DNA of 64,000 bases from Apostichopus japonicus (taxonomy: Eukaryota > Echinodermata > Holothuroidea > Aspidochirotida > Stichopodidae), in contig NC_092562.1 of NCBI RefSeq assembly GCF_037975245.1, positions 25,231,054-25,295,053 on the forward strand, given 5' to 3'. A program made the position numbers and the translations under genes. Below are positions 32,231 to 46,200 of this stretch, piece after piece. Each line of letters opens with the position of its first letter. Positions within the stretch are counted from its first letter, which is position 1. The notes beneath the pieces were generated by a model. The model searched no databases. It was not told the origin of the DNA and saw nothing but the letters and a program-made list of their open reading frames with translations.

Positions 32231-35200
32231 AGTTATATCGTGTTTACGGGATGGGCTTCCGGTAGCTTCGACTTAGTGAGTGTACGGTTAGCTGACTTGT
32301 CCTAGGGGTGATTGACTTGAGTTAGGCTATTAAAGTTATGTATTACGCTGATAGTTGATCACTTCAAATGCACTACAAAGTTCTAGTTGGTTTTCTATTG
32401 GTTAATTCTCTCCTTCTCTCAAACTTGATCACGATGTACAAAAAGGTTGAGTTCAATTATATAAGTGAATAATTATGTTTTTGAACAACGTAGAAAGTAA
32501 AAAGAAAACAGTACCGATTCTTGGTTGCTTCATGGAAACAAAGGAATATGTAGGCAGGTTGAAGTGTTTGTGTGTGCGTCTGTGACACTTGCTTGGGTCC
32601 GCGATGCATGTAACAAGGAAGTGATGAACATTTTCATATACTTGCTACTTAGATGTATTATAGTGAGGTGTGCCCTATCGTTTTTTGGCAGCCAGTTCGG
32701 ATAATTTTATGATGCTAATACCTCTCTAAACTGTACTCCAACATCATGCTCTCAAATTACTGCTATTGACAGTACAAAGAGTTCCTAACCTTGATCTGAT
32801 AGAAACATAGTATTCATACTCCTCATACTGACAATACAATTGCTCTGAAGCGGGACATGATACTACAGTCGAGAAAAAAATATGTCCAAACTGGGTGTCT
32901 TTGGCCCTGACCCTATGAATATTAATGGTGTTATGGGGTCACTTGTAAAAAGCTTTACATTTCAACTTTTGGAGGCCGAATTTGTTGGGCCCAATATGTT
33001 TGGGACGATTTAGGCCCAAATGTTTGGGGATTTAATTTTTGGAGGGTAACAATATGTTTGAGTCACTTTGTTTGCGCAATATATCATTGGGAGTATGTAG
33101 GCGCTAAAGTTGATTGGGCTCATTTGGGGGGGGGGGGGGGAGTGGTTAAAATTAAAAATTGCATTTACTTCACAACTTGACATCAGATTGTATCCAAACT
33201 TGGAATACAGCTGTTGGTAAGTAGCTGGTACATGTGGGCATAAAATATTATGATATTGGCTGTTGACATACTAAACTATTCCAGTAAGTCATGAATCATA
33301 GTTCCCGTTGAGCTCTTGTTTAACAGTAATTGTTGGAGCACTGATTTTACGTCAAACAAGCCTACAACTGCAAAATATTGCAAAAGAATTCCCCCTCAAC
33401 GTGCCATATCCGATCATCACACTTTGGTAATTAACGGTACAACGAAAGTCAATTTTGAAGCCCTTTTTGAAGACCTCACCCTTACCCTTGCCTAACTCGT
33501 GCAAAGTGCCGTGCTTAAGACAATCTAGTCATACCAGTATTAACTAATAAATGTGCATCCAAGTGATAATATCAATTTCATGTTAATAAGAAATTCAAGA
33601 CATGTTAGGTCGTTCCCACGAACGCAGGCTTGCTTCACTCTTGATCGACCTATCAAGGGGAGGGCAAATTGCGCCACTCTTTTTCTGCGTGGGATCAGGG
33701 CTAGCCCGAGCTTGATCAAGCCCCTCGTGAGAGGTAGGGTTAGGAGAGATTAGCCCGGGTAAACGTTTACAAATATCAACAATTGCCTTGGGTGTAAAAG
33801 TTACAATGGATTTTATCAGTTGTAGTTTCCGTCGCTTGCTTATTTCAGTATCGACATAAACTGTGTTGTATCATGGAGCTATAAAAAAAATAGCTAAATG
33901 GTTGTATCTTCTTAGTTGCATGTACAATGGACCGATGCAGTGAGAATGAAGGAATTACATAAGACAGAGAGTAGTACATGGTATGTCTGCCCGCATATAT
34001 CCACATACATACAGTATAACGTTTCAGCTGCTTTCTTGAAGACGTCTAGATAATCGGCAAAGCCCATTATTATTTACGATATTTTCCTGTACAACATGTC
34101 GCAGGAGACTAGGCAAAGTATGTGGTCGGACGAGGAGGTATTTCCATTGCTTGGCATTTGTTGCGGCGCAAGTATTATATCGAAACTTGATGGGACATGC
34201 CGCAGAGTTCTCACGTCATTCTGACTATGGTCCGAAATAAAATTAAAAAACACAACAAACAATAATGGTGAACGAAAGATCGATACATTTAAGGTTTCCC
34301 GCAGTCATCGCATTTTGGGTTAGCGCTAATTTCCAATCCATTGTAAGAAATGCATCATAAACGCTGCTTATGAATCATAATGTACCGCTATAATCTTACA
34401 GCTGATCACCAGGGGATATACCAACATACTTTTTCTTCAAATAGTTATGCGTAGGCCTACCAGGTGAGATCAGGGACGAAGCTAAGGCCTGATGATGGGG
34501 GGGGGGGTTAGAAGTCCAACTGGATGGGTTTTTAAGCCAAAAAATTCCGACGGCTGCCTTGTATCCCCCCCCCACCTTCCCCCACACTACTCGTCAACGA
34601 TACCGTCAGTGTCAGTCAGACACACCATCTTTCGCGACTGCACTTTTGTTCCGAACTTTTTTTGATACATTTGTACCCACTGGCCCTCACTTCACAAATG
34701 TATTAATCACTCTGGTTAAACAAGTAAGCAACTGAGTATAAGTTATCTGCTTGAAGGCTACATTGACTACTCCCTAGCGCGCTTAATATTAATTGGGGGG
34801 GGGGGCGGCGGGGCTATTTATCACTCACATGAACAATCTGCCTATCATCTTCGTCAAGGACCAATAGAGTTCTTAGAAATAAAAATAAAATAAAACTGTT
34901 AGCAAACTGCTTATCCGCTAGAGGGCCTGTGTAATAGAATGTATAAAAATAAGTTGGCCTAACGTCAGGCCAACTTACCTTTAAACATTCTTAGAAATGT
35001 ATAAAAATATACTGTAAAAACCGTACAGTTTTCAGTGGTTATATATAAATTCGATATCGCCAAATTCGGTGGCAATATACGCCAACCCGTATTAACTAAT
35101 AACCTGATAGTAAAATCTGCTCTAAGATGAATAGACAAAGTTCGCAGATCAAACAACTACAAATGTGACTAAAACTAGTAATGTTTTCAGTCATATGCAT

Positions 35201-36144
35201 ATAAAATAGCTGTAAAGTGCTCTAATATTCGATTTTAGTCAGTCTGACTCTGCCAATGCAAAATGGTAGCTGGGAAATATCCCTAGGGCGGGGAGGATGC
35301 AATTAAGGAACATACTAAGTATCGCCCACATGTTACATAGGCCTATACAAAATTATTTACCCAATAATTTTTAAAGATAATGCAACCTTCGATGGTGGTA
35401 AAATCGAGAGGTTTCTCAACATCATGGATTTCTCGGCCACTGTACAATTGAGATAATCAGTTGTAACTAGTTAAGCCTAGCCTAGGGCCCAATAGAAGTT
35501 GGAAAAGCAGATACCTTGAAGAATATAATTTGTACAACAAAAAAATGAAGGAAATCATCAAGAAGTTAAATTATAGGCCAATCCCCGAACACTTTTTTTT
35601 CACTGCTCAAACCTTAGTTATTTGATGAAAACCTTATACCTTTTCTGATTTTTTTATGTCATTACTTCTGAGGAAGATTATTGTCTACTCCTTAGCTATA
35701 CATTATTATGTGGGCCCGATTCCGCGAACAAAACTAAGCACTAAACTATTTCTATCAAATATATTCTAGTCTAAATTTGGACAAACTAGTCTTACACCTA
35801 TCTTCTACAACTGTGTAAGATGTAATGGTCTGAACATATAAAATACGAGCCAATTTTGGCAAAGATTCAAGAGTTCGGTGAGACGTACTGTAACGGTTAC
35901 AAATTACAGCTACTACTGACTAGCATTGAGTGTTTTAATTGTATAGGTCTCGCACCACAAATAATTGTTGGCATTGACTTACACACTTTCGACCTGCCAA
36001 AGCATAGATAGAAGTTTTCAACTGGTATATCCTACCCACCACATGATAGCTGAGATCCTGGCCTATCATGGCACTTGCAAACTTGCATATCATGACCGTT
36101 TAGATTTTGAGCTAGAAGAGGAGCAGGTTTAGCATACTGAACCC

Positions 36145-36205
36145 AGTGGCGTAGCCAGCATTCTGTTGTTAGGGGGCAAGATTTTTCTTAAGGGGGCAAC
36201 CCCGT
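36145..36205. repeat. CAGTGGCGTAGCCAG hAT-type terminus
   Basis: CAGTGGCGTAGCCAGCATTC begins the sequence, followed by GGGGGCAAG runs, as in the other CAGTGGCG repeats. The opposite end could not be identified. Similar heads lie near 34477 (GGGACGAAGCTAAGG) and 39439 (GGCGCATAGCCAAGG). Confidence 0.5.
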
Positions 36206-38289
36206 GATGGTTGATGGTAGGAATTACCAAGAAATATATGTATTAATGGGCACCTCGTCTGCACAAAGTGGCTTCAAAAAGTGGCTTCAAATATTTTCTA
36301 AAATGGTTTATAACACCTTCGATCGTCCCTATTTTCACACCATCTGTACTTTAAATTATGATCTTTTATGTAAAGGCAGAACAAACGATGACAGTAACTG
36401 ATAAATTGCTTAAACAAGCTTTACTTTGGGTACTTTTACCCATTTTCTCTGACAATGGTTAACCTTTCGAGTGGATGTATACACTACTCTAATTGTGGTG
36501 CGGTACCCTTCAGCGCTAGGCCGCCATCTATCATGATCGACCACAAACTCCAATAAAGAGGACAGCATTCAAGATCGAATATGTCTTTAAGTCCGACTCG
36601 GAACATCTACGTTCACCAATTCACGATCTGAATTTCATCGAGCAAAATTTAATCGAACGGATGCTTGTTTGTTTCTTGTCGCATTTATCGTTTGTATTTT
36701 AGTGTTTGTGTTTACTGTATGTTTCGTCAAAACTTGTACTGAAAGTAGTGTTCAAATTAATGTTTGGCGATAAATCCGGAAACGCGATTAAATGGTAAAT
36801 CTGATTTGACACATATGAAAGCCGTGGTCACTTTGATATAGGGCATTCAGTAGTGTGTAACTTAGGCATAGGGCCTTCGGGAGTAAATAAAATACCATGG
36901 AACGATAGAATTTGAAAATCAATTGTGCTGGTGGATAAGTTTTCACATGTATATAAAAAAATCAATATCCTACTTTAAAGAGACACAACTGACTCAGCTC
37001 TTAACCCAGCGTTATGGGGTTGGGGGAGGTGGGGGGGGGGGGGTTTGAGGTGATTTGCGGTAACTTCCTCAAATAAAATTCACATGCCCCATTTCCTTCT
37101 CAAGGTTGTGCCTTTCGGTCCAGCTTGGGGAAATGCTTCATTTCTACTTTTCTAAATCTACGGGCCTACTATCAGATTACCAGACCCTTACTAGCTATTT
37201 CACCACTTCTCGATATTTCGGATTATTCACGTTGTCCAAATGTTGACAATATTAACATGCTAACCGTCCAGAGGATCCAGGGAGTTTAGGGTCCAAGAAC
37301 CCCTGCCCTCCTGACCAGGTCTTGCCCCCCCCCGCCCCCTCTCCCCCATACATACACACATTCAATTGAAAAATCTGACAAAACTTAGCTGTAAATAACA
37401 TTTCCCAGGATTACCTATGTATCGCTATTTTTCGGGCAGTTACTTTCGTTTCCCTAATTGTCCGAGTGCGACCAATCCTCCGAATAGTCCTGGATCTGCC
37501 ACTGCTAACAATTGGAGGTGATAATGGCGGGCATTAAGGTTAACTATTAACTGGCCCTCCCATCCATCAGCCAAAGAGGCTTTGAGAAAGAAAACATAAA
37601 TATTTATTAGCTTCTATACCGTTCCTTTTGTCTCTTAATTATCAAATATCCTGCTCGCCACGAAACAGAACAAGACAAAATATTTGTCCTCAAAATAAAA
37701 TTAAAAATTAAAAAAATTAAAACACAACAACACACGGATTTTCATTCTTGTCTGCGATGATTAATTCTCTTTATAATTTATTGCAATTAGTTTTGTATTC
37801 AATAAAAGATATCATTTTAATGGTAGGAATTATAAAACGTCATATTTCTACATAACAGTAATAATGTACAGTGTCATAATAAGTGATTTACTCCACCTTG
37901 AGAAGGGAGGGGATTTTTATTTCCGATAGTTAATGACAGGATCCCAAACAAAGGCATAAAGGGGGAATTCCCCATATGGGAAGCATTTGTGGGAGCAGAT
38001 GGACTGTGACAATTATAACTCAAACACATGCCTAGATTCATACTGTCTATCATAAGTATCGAATACACGTAAGTGTACAAGATTTACAAAACTGGCAAAG
38101 TCTCATCTCAAGGCCTCTCTTCCCATATGTTGTTCATTTGGCATGAATAATGCGTTTGTGTAGGGTTGCCAATCATACAAAACGTCTGTATACATTTCTG
38201 CATTTAAATTCTACCTAATGTGCATTTGTCCCAAATAAGGGATCTACAGTGCTACTAATGTGCTTCTCCATCATAAGAAAAATGTAACA

Positions 38290-38326
<37 letters not shown>

Positions 38327-38400
38327 CTATATATATAGGCTATATATATATAGGCTATATATATATATATATAGGCTATATAAATATATATATATATTTA
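38290..38400. repeat. (TA)n with TAGGCTATA variants
   Basis: A TA microsatellite in which TATATAGGC units recur at about 16-25 base steps. Simple repeat. Confidence 0.8.
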
Positions 38401-39529
38401 ATTTTTTGGGTTGCCATTTCAGCGCTGCTTACACGAAAAAGTCATATTATGCCATAATTTACTTTCTTTTCTTTCAAACAAATTTATAAGAGGTAAATAA
38501 TATATGGTAAAGATTCTTTTCAATAAAAATAAATTGCTCTGTATTGATAACCTATTTCCCTTCCTTTTTTAACTTGTGCTACTTAATTTTAATTAAGCTG
38601 TGTTTAATTTTATATACTTCATAAGGCAAGTTAATTTGTAAGTTTTTTAAAATGTTGATATATGTAACAGATCCTCACCCCTGAGCATATAAGTATTCAA
38701 ATATATATATATAAATGGCATCAATTTTTTTTCTTTATACAACTCTAAACTACCTTGATTATATAAATTAGTCTAATACGATAATAAAGCTATGAGCATA
38801 TGAAGGCTATATATACAAGAATCTATCAGAAAGAAGACTAAAATGATCATATGTAAAATCCTGTTAATATTTTACTCTGGTTATTAAGTGATATCAACGT
38901 TTTAATTGGACTTCATTCAGAGAATAGACAGTCCTAAGCACACACAGCCAAAACCTAAACCAAACCATGGCTGTGATAGCTGCATTCAAAATACAGGCCG
39001 TGTTTATCTGCAGGCAGCCTTCAAAATATACAATACAAGTACACTAGAACCCATGGGCGGGGATCATGAGGGAGATGGGGGGACATGTCCCCCCCATATT
39101 TTAGGTGGGGGATATAGTATCTAATATCCCCCCAATATTTGTTGGCATAGTATTTTTTGTGGCTATAAATAGAAAATAATGTGTGACATTATTTATCCAA
39201 ATCATATTTGGCAGTGGCTAAAACTTCATCCACCACATGCTACATGAAGTAAATGACACTTCGTGGTCGTTTCTGTGACCTGTGATTTTATAGCAAGTTG
39301 TCACTCATGATTATTATCATAATGTCTGTACATCTCTTGTGTATGAGAGTAAGTACGTACAATCATATATATCATCCACATCGATATGGGTTCACTGGGT
39401 TTCCAATTCGTCTGTTTCCTACAAGATTTCTAACCACAGGCGCATAGCCAAGGGGGGGGGGCGAAGGGGGGACCGCCCCCCCTTGAGCATATTTATTGTA
39501 TTTTTATGATATCGATAGTAATTTCAAAA

Positions 39530-39760
39530 TAAAACGCAATCTGATATAACCAAGTAAACTCTTTACAGGCAGCCTGCAACATATGCAACTTAGTATACTA
39601 GAATCTGTGTAATCCCTATTGGTGACTTTCTGAAACGCAATCTGATATTACCAGTAAACTCTTTGCAGGCAGCCTGCAACATATACAACTTAGTACACTA
39701 GAACCTGCGTAATCCCTATTGGTGCCTTTCTTAAACGCAACCTGATATAACCAGTAAACA
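39530..39760. repeat. ~122-bp tandem duplication
   Basis: Two units beginning AAACGCAATCTGATAT (39530 and 39653), with a third start (AAACGCAACCTGATATAACC) at 39734. They share CAGGCAGCCTGCAACATAT and GTAATCCCTATTGGTG. A related block with TGCAGGCAGCC and ACACTAGAACCC lies near 39010-39050. Confidence 0.75.
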
Positions 39761-40895
39761 GTGCTTCGTAAAAGATCAAATATCACGTGCCCGGTAGGGT
39801 ACTACTATGGCAACATATGCGTATGTAACGAGATAGGTACGACATTAGTAAATTATATGATATATCAGATAAAGTTCAACAAAAAGTACTCAAGTTTTTA
39901 CTTTCAGAAACATCTCAAGAACCCCCTGGGATGGACTCACGCACCCCCTGGGGGTTCATGCACCCCAGTTAGGGAACCCCTGGTTTAGTCAACAAAATCA
40001 CGAGTTAGGGACAGAGCAGTGTGGAATATTTCTCTCTTCAATATAAATTTCACATTGTTTGTCACCAAATAATCCTTTCGATAGAAGTACATGTCCATCT
40101 TGGCAAAACGAGAATAAACTTATGCAAAGAAATCATACAAGAGATGACACTATTTCAAATCCACCAGCATAAAATGGTCCAAAAAAAAATTAATCTTTGA
40201 CTTTTCAAGCAAATCTGACGATTTGTTGCTATTTTTGGCATATTTAATTATATGTAAGCTGTGACTTCCTTTTGTTTTTTGTAGTTCGCCTTTTAAAGTC
40301 TGCTTTCAGAACTCTACAATCCTCAGTCTTGACTCTGTTATCTGCAGATCCAAACTTTGTTACGTTGAATGTGCTAATATCTCAATTGAACTGTGAAGAA
40401 TAAAAGAAAATGTAGGTACTTAATTTGTGAATGAAAACAAAAAAACATTGATTGCAAATTTTGAAATAAGATGGAACTTGCTTTGATGAGCCATCACATC
40501 TTATATTAGCCAACCACAAGCCACCGGACATGTTCTGACATATAAACGATTCCTGGTCATCTAGAGAGACCCATTTGTTTCTCCTTACAACAGTAATATG
40601 AGCTGACCTCTAACGCAAAAAGAAAAAAAAACCTTGTCCATGATAAAAAAACACAAACAGAAATGCCTACAACAGGAAGAGAAACTATGAAAGAGCAAAA
40701 TAAAACATCTGCCTAGATGGCTACAGTGATGTGGACAAAATTTGAGAGAGGTGAGGTCGAGGGGATGGGGAACGGAGGATGGGGGAAGTGGTGCAAATCT
40801 AAATTCCACAACTGATTTAGGTAGGGACATGAACCTTTATGGAAGGGCTAGAGGAGAACGAAGGACTTTTATACAGGAGGGGTTGTGGTTCTAGG

Positions 40896-41055
40896 GTCAT
40901 TGAAGCAGACTCACATGATGGGGAGGGGGGGGGTGATTGGGGGTGCTATCCCTGAAGGTCAGAGGGTTGAGACATCTTGGGTCATTGAAGCAGACTCACA
41001 TGATGGGGAGGGGGGTGATGGTGGTGCTATCCCTGAGGGTCAGAGGGTTTATACA
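40896..41055. repeat. ~82-bp tandem duplication
   Basis: GGGTCATTGAAGCAGACTCA at about 40896 recurs at about 40979, each followed by CATGATGGGGAGGGGG and GGTGCTATCCCTGA. Non-coding; the open frame through it is repeat-driven. Confidence 0.8.
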
Positions 41056-43107
41056 TCAACTGGTGCATTCTGTGGCATGATTCAGACTGGGTCTACAATT
41101 AGTTCTTAACACAAGGTTGTGCACTTGAAGTTTTGCAGGAGGTTGACAAACACACAATATTGATGGGGTCACTGTAAAGTCAATGCATACAAAAGTGTTC
41201 TTCTGTATTATTTTCAAAAACATGTTTTATCATTTTTCTAGCCTCTCGGTATTCTCCTTTTGTATGAATATTTCTTTTTGGATTAAAAGTTCTACTGCTA
41301 TGATTTATTGAGGGTGTCCAAACAATGTAATGTTTCTACGCTTGTCTACGAGTTCACACATAAAAGAAATATGTTTTATTTTGTTCCCTGACAGTGAGGT
41401 ATGAAATATCTCATGTTACCCAAAAAGCAAATTTATCTTAATATCTACAAGCAAAAGAAAAGCAAATTGAATTTTCTGCACTAGTAATTAAAACAGAAGA
41501 AGGGGAATAAAAGAAACCTCTTAAAGACAAAACCAAAATATTACCCTACTCTTGAAGATACCATAAATTAATTGTGGAATTTCAAGTAAAAAATTCTTCC
41601 ACAGAGAGGGTCAATTCGAAAGTTTCAAAAGCGAAATGAGAAAAGTTACAAACTACATCTAGGAAAAAGAAAAGTAAAGAAAGACAAAACATGATACCCT
41701 CCAAACACCCATAGAAAATGCTATCATGTTTAGTCCCATGAGAGAGGAAAGAACATATAGAAAACAACACAATATAATAGCAAGAGCTTGTTGAATAAAA
41801 AGAAATGTTCATGATATATTGAATGAATTAAGTAATATTCTCTTGTTTACATGCTACAGTTTATTATCTACAGTATTAAGTGTTTTCATTATTTATGCCG
41901 GTACAGAACAACTCTGACTACTTCTCATCGGCATATCACCTGGACAACCAGAAGATGAATATTCGTAACTCGGGATCAACTGTCAACTTGCTTGACTTTT
42001 CATAAGCAGCAGTAAACACGGATTTCAATTCCTCTCATTCAGGGAAAAGGATAAAATATTTGGTGAAGACGGCATATGCAATCTCTATGTTGATGTTATA
42101 ATGATCTGGTGCATAATGAATATTCTACATATTTCGAGCAAATTGTCCTATCACTCTTTTGCGTACTACTATGGTGGTCTATTTGAGATGGTTTCTCAAT
42201 AATATATAGCGAGATTAATAAATCAACAAATGGAGGAGGATGATTCTACAGTGAAGATGGAAATGCCAGGAGAAAAGGATAACCAGCTATGTATGACCAA
42301 TCACCAGAAAACACAACCCATGCTCTAGAAACAGTGCTTCTCTATCTTAATTTTATTCACTGAACCCCAAATCCCTCCCCCGCCCCCCCCACAAAAAAAG
42401 GAATCATCAAGGACTTTCAGCCCAATCAATGGCTGGGAGCTGAGGATTTCTTTAGCCAAGTTGGCCAGGTACTTTCACATTTGTTCTAAAAGTCTTGACA
42501 GTGTCAATGAGAAATTAAACTCCTGATAGGGCACCCTTCAGCTTTCATGTTCCAATGTCACTGCTATCCCCTTTGTCCTCACAGACCCACCCCCCCCCAA
42601 AGAAAAAAAACTGTCACCATCCCCTCCAGCAAATATATTGCTCTGAGGTCAGGGCATCCCTGACCTCATTTTGAGAAAAGATGGCTCTAAAATAGTCAGT
42701 GATATATAAAGTTTGAGAGATGAAAGCAGTTGCATGCTGTTTTTTTTTTTAAATATTAATTCACATATATATCCTATGGTGAAAAATTTAGAACTATACA
42801 TCATTTCTATTGATAACTGTTTGGTAGCTATGTCGCCAATTGGTGATGCACAACAAAATCCTGCTTTAATTTATATGCCCAGCCAGGTTACTTTTGTTTT
42901 GAGTTACATTTTAAAGTGCAGCAACCAACAAGTTTAAATAATGAAATCATATATAGTTTTAATAGTATAGTCCTATGAGCATATGATTTAGAATATTATA
43001 AGATCTGGTAAACCTTTTGGCATTCCATATTATAAGATGATATAAATTCTTACATGAGAATATATAGCTACATGATGGAGGAGGGTGATAAGATGCAAGT
43101 CTCCTCG

Positions 43108-43280
43108 TCAGAAGTATTCGTGGCCGGTAGGGGTATGGTACACATGATTGCTGGTATCCGGTGCACCCACTGTTACCCCGGTCCGCCTGGGGGTAGGGTT
43201 GTTGGATCCATTGTATACGTAACGGTAGGCGTAGAAGTCGCCCTCATTCCCAGTTGGCGCCGGACGGTTTCTCGTCAAGA
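43108..43280 (-). CDS. PLPPR-like gene, probable C-terminal exon
   Basis: On the minus strand, acceptor CATCCTCGTAG then a frame ending NEGDFYAYRYVYNGSNNPTP, RRTGVTVGAP, and HEYF-stop at 43110-43108. It is GC-richer than its surroundings and coding-like. Phase 2 is needed at its start, while the exon at 46996 ends in phase 0, so one more exon between them is missing from this model. The + strand open frame over the same bases is its shadow. Confidence 0.4.
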
Positions 43281-46200
43281 CTACGAGGATGTTGTTTTAA
43301 ATGAGGAGGATGGGAGGAACAAAGAAGCAGGAGTTACGACACGAAAACAGAAAAACCGGGGTTCGAGGAGCCCAAAGACTAAGCTGGTTGAAAAGTAACA
43401 ATGTAGTAAAAATGAGGGCAATATATATGTATGAAGTAAAAGGGAAAAGAAATACCAAAAAATAAGTGAAAATAAGTAATGGAAACCCACAAAAAGAAAC
43501 AAAGAAGCGACAAAGGCTAAAATGAAAATATAAACCGCTTTCAGTTAGTATTATCTAAACTTGTCTTATGATTGGAGTTACGGTCTGCCGCCCTCAGTTA
43601 GTATTATCTAAACTTGGCTTATGATTGGAGTTACGGTCTGCTGCCCTCAGTTAGTATTATCTAAAATTGTCTTATGAATCGAGTTACAGTCTGCCGCCAA
43701 CAGTTAGTATTACTGTATCTTTGCTGGAACTCTGCAGTCTTAGCAAAAGCCAACATTCCATTGTAGGTTTAATGCACACTTTTAGTTGGTTGGGTAGCTG
43801 GCTTTGGTTCTATTTGCAACAAACAAGCCTTAAAATACTTAGAAAGACCATGCAAGTAGAGTTCATATTTACCTGTCAAGGTTTAACAGGTAGTATATAA
43901 AGAGAAATGAAGATGAGCACAACATGCGGTCGAAATTTCACAAATGCCTAGTTTTACATGCGAATTACATTAAACTGAGGCCTACAGTTAAATGATTGTG
44001 GTACGTACTGGTTAAAGAGCTAAAATAATAGGAAGAACCCAAAAGTTAGTATTTATAGACTGATTCATAATGTTATAGATTTCCACTGACATATGGTTAC
44101 TAAAACCACACCCCGTCCATCCAACCTCCCCAACCACGTACCCACGGATTCTAGAAAGGTGGTAGGTCAAGAAAACAATTAACAGCTGTCAAGCAAATTA
44201 TACATTTTAGGACTAGGTTTTGGCCCTGGTCCACTAGGAGAAATTAACAGAGCTGTTTGCCTTCTTTTCAATATCCCTGAAACTAATGTGTCACACCCAA
44301 ATGTTATTCTCACATTGATCGACTATATATACCAAAAAATCAAGGAAAAGAAAGAGATGTTATTCCTGTTTGGGGGAGGTGGTGGTCGGGGCAAATTTTC
44401 TGGTTGTGTTATTTAATTCTTTTAAAACCCTCATCAATGACAGACCATACTGTGCGGTAACCTAGCTGTTTTGCAGACAATAACTGGTGTTGTTCTGAAT
44501 GAGTATAAGCACATTCAGATTATTATTACCTAGGAAACTGTTGTTGCTAGGAAACATACGTGTGGTTTTTCAGTTGATGAGATCTAATGTAAACATGTAC
44601 ATTATATTAAGCTGAAAGGTTCACATAATTATTCCGAGGATGATTTGGCATGCAACAGTGGAATATTCTTTTGCCATTAAATCTATTACGTATCTTTTTA
44701 CTTAAAACGTATTTGTTGTAACGATTGTTAAGCGCCACGAAAATTATTTCATAGTTCGTTTTGGAGCTCTATAAAATTTATGTACAGTACTATTATTATT
44801 ATTATTATCACTGAAAAAAACGCGATGAAATAAGCAAGCTTGCAGGATCTTTTAAGCAATAAGGGTGACAAAAAAAAGGAGAAGTAAAGATTGATGTAAC
44901 AAATAAAGTAAAATAATATGAAATGGAGAAGTTGTCACCTGCTCTAAATTGCTGAAGATTCCAAAATGAAAGCATTAAAAGAATATGAGAAGAAAAGATA
45001 TTTCTCAACAATCGTAGTGAAAAATGCATAATTGTTATTGCTACATGATTTACCAATTTGTGAAATAAACAGTTTCAAATACTAAACCTTAAAGATCTGC
45101 TTTACCATTACTCTTTAAGTAATCGTGGTAGTTTATATATCCAGTAAGAGAATGTTAAAGGGAATGTTATCTGCAGGCAGAATCAAGTTCTTAAAAAGTC
45201 TTAGTACAACCCCATAATCATTAGGAATCACTACACAACGTTCATTTTTATATTTTGTACACTATTAAACACCAAGTTTATACAGAAAGTCCTGGTTCAG
45301 GTTGTGTATCTACAACAATTTTTTTTAGAAATGACCCTTACACAGCTGAGGTTTATCAGTTAAAGTGACTGGAATATATAGTCTAACATAGCTGAGGTTT
45401 ACAGTTAAAGTGACTGGAATATATAGTCTAATACAGTATACAGGTCATGAGGTCAGTTACTCAGATGTGACACAAATTCAATGACACTTAAAGACAAAAA
45501 TTCTGCCAATAAAGACATCCTTTAACAAAACAATATATTAATAGTAGGAGCTAGGCAGGGCACTGGGGGGGTCCAACCAGATATGATTCATTACTGTTCT
45601 TCTGATATTTGGAAATTTCCCCAAAAACATCTAGTTGTATTATGGATACTAAAATTTAACCTGTGTTGACTTAATTGTACATGACTAAACCAGCAACAGA
45701 AAATTGACAAACTTCACTATAACAAGGTATTGTAGTTTCTGTCTGGCACCCCCATGCCCTCCCCCCATCCCCCCATCCCCCCCCAGTGAAGATACAATTA
45801 TTTAGATATCACCACCAACAATAGGATGGCTAGCCCAGTTGGCCACAAGAAGACTTGTAAACCTAAGATAACTGGTTCAAGTCTCATTCTGGTCAGATGT
45901 TTCTTTTGATGTTAAAATCAATTGTACAAAATTAAGTTTATTGTCAACAGGTAGCCATCCAGCCAACAATTTGAACTGAAACAAAGAGAGCAGTGCATGT
46001 TTGTGTCCAAATGAAGCAGAAATTATGAGGTAAAAAAAAAAGGGAAAAACACCTGACATGAAATGTAAAATCTGGGAAATTGCATGATGAAATGAAAGCC
46101 ACATGGAAATTAAGTAATATGTCAAAATTAAAGGCTTTTATTCAGACAAAATTTGTGCATCTGTTGGAAAGTTGGGATATTCTAAAAAGATGGGGGGGGG

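Larger units (their letters stand above)
32231..43107. other. 11-kb repeat-rich stretch with no recognisable gene
   Basis: No frame longer than about 120 codons and none resembling a family I know. It contains G runs (33127-33141, 34497-34507, 34795-34804, 37027-37044), hAT-type G-rich repeats, a TA/TAGGCTATA microsatellite and tandem duplications listed separately. It may be the far 3' flank of the minus-strand gene ending at 43108. Confidence 0.5.

Noticed and set aside
43054-43398. Plus-strand 114-codon frame
   Set aside because: It overlaps the coding-like minus-strand exon ending in HEYF; no family resemblance on the + strand.
43541-43715. CRISPR-like array
   Set aside because: Contiguous tandem repeats with no spacers in an animal genome.
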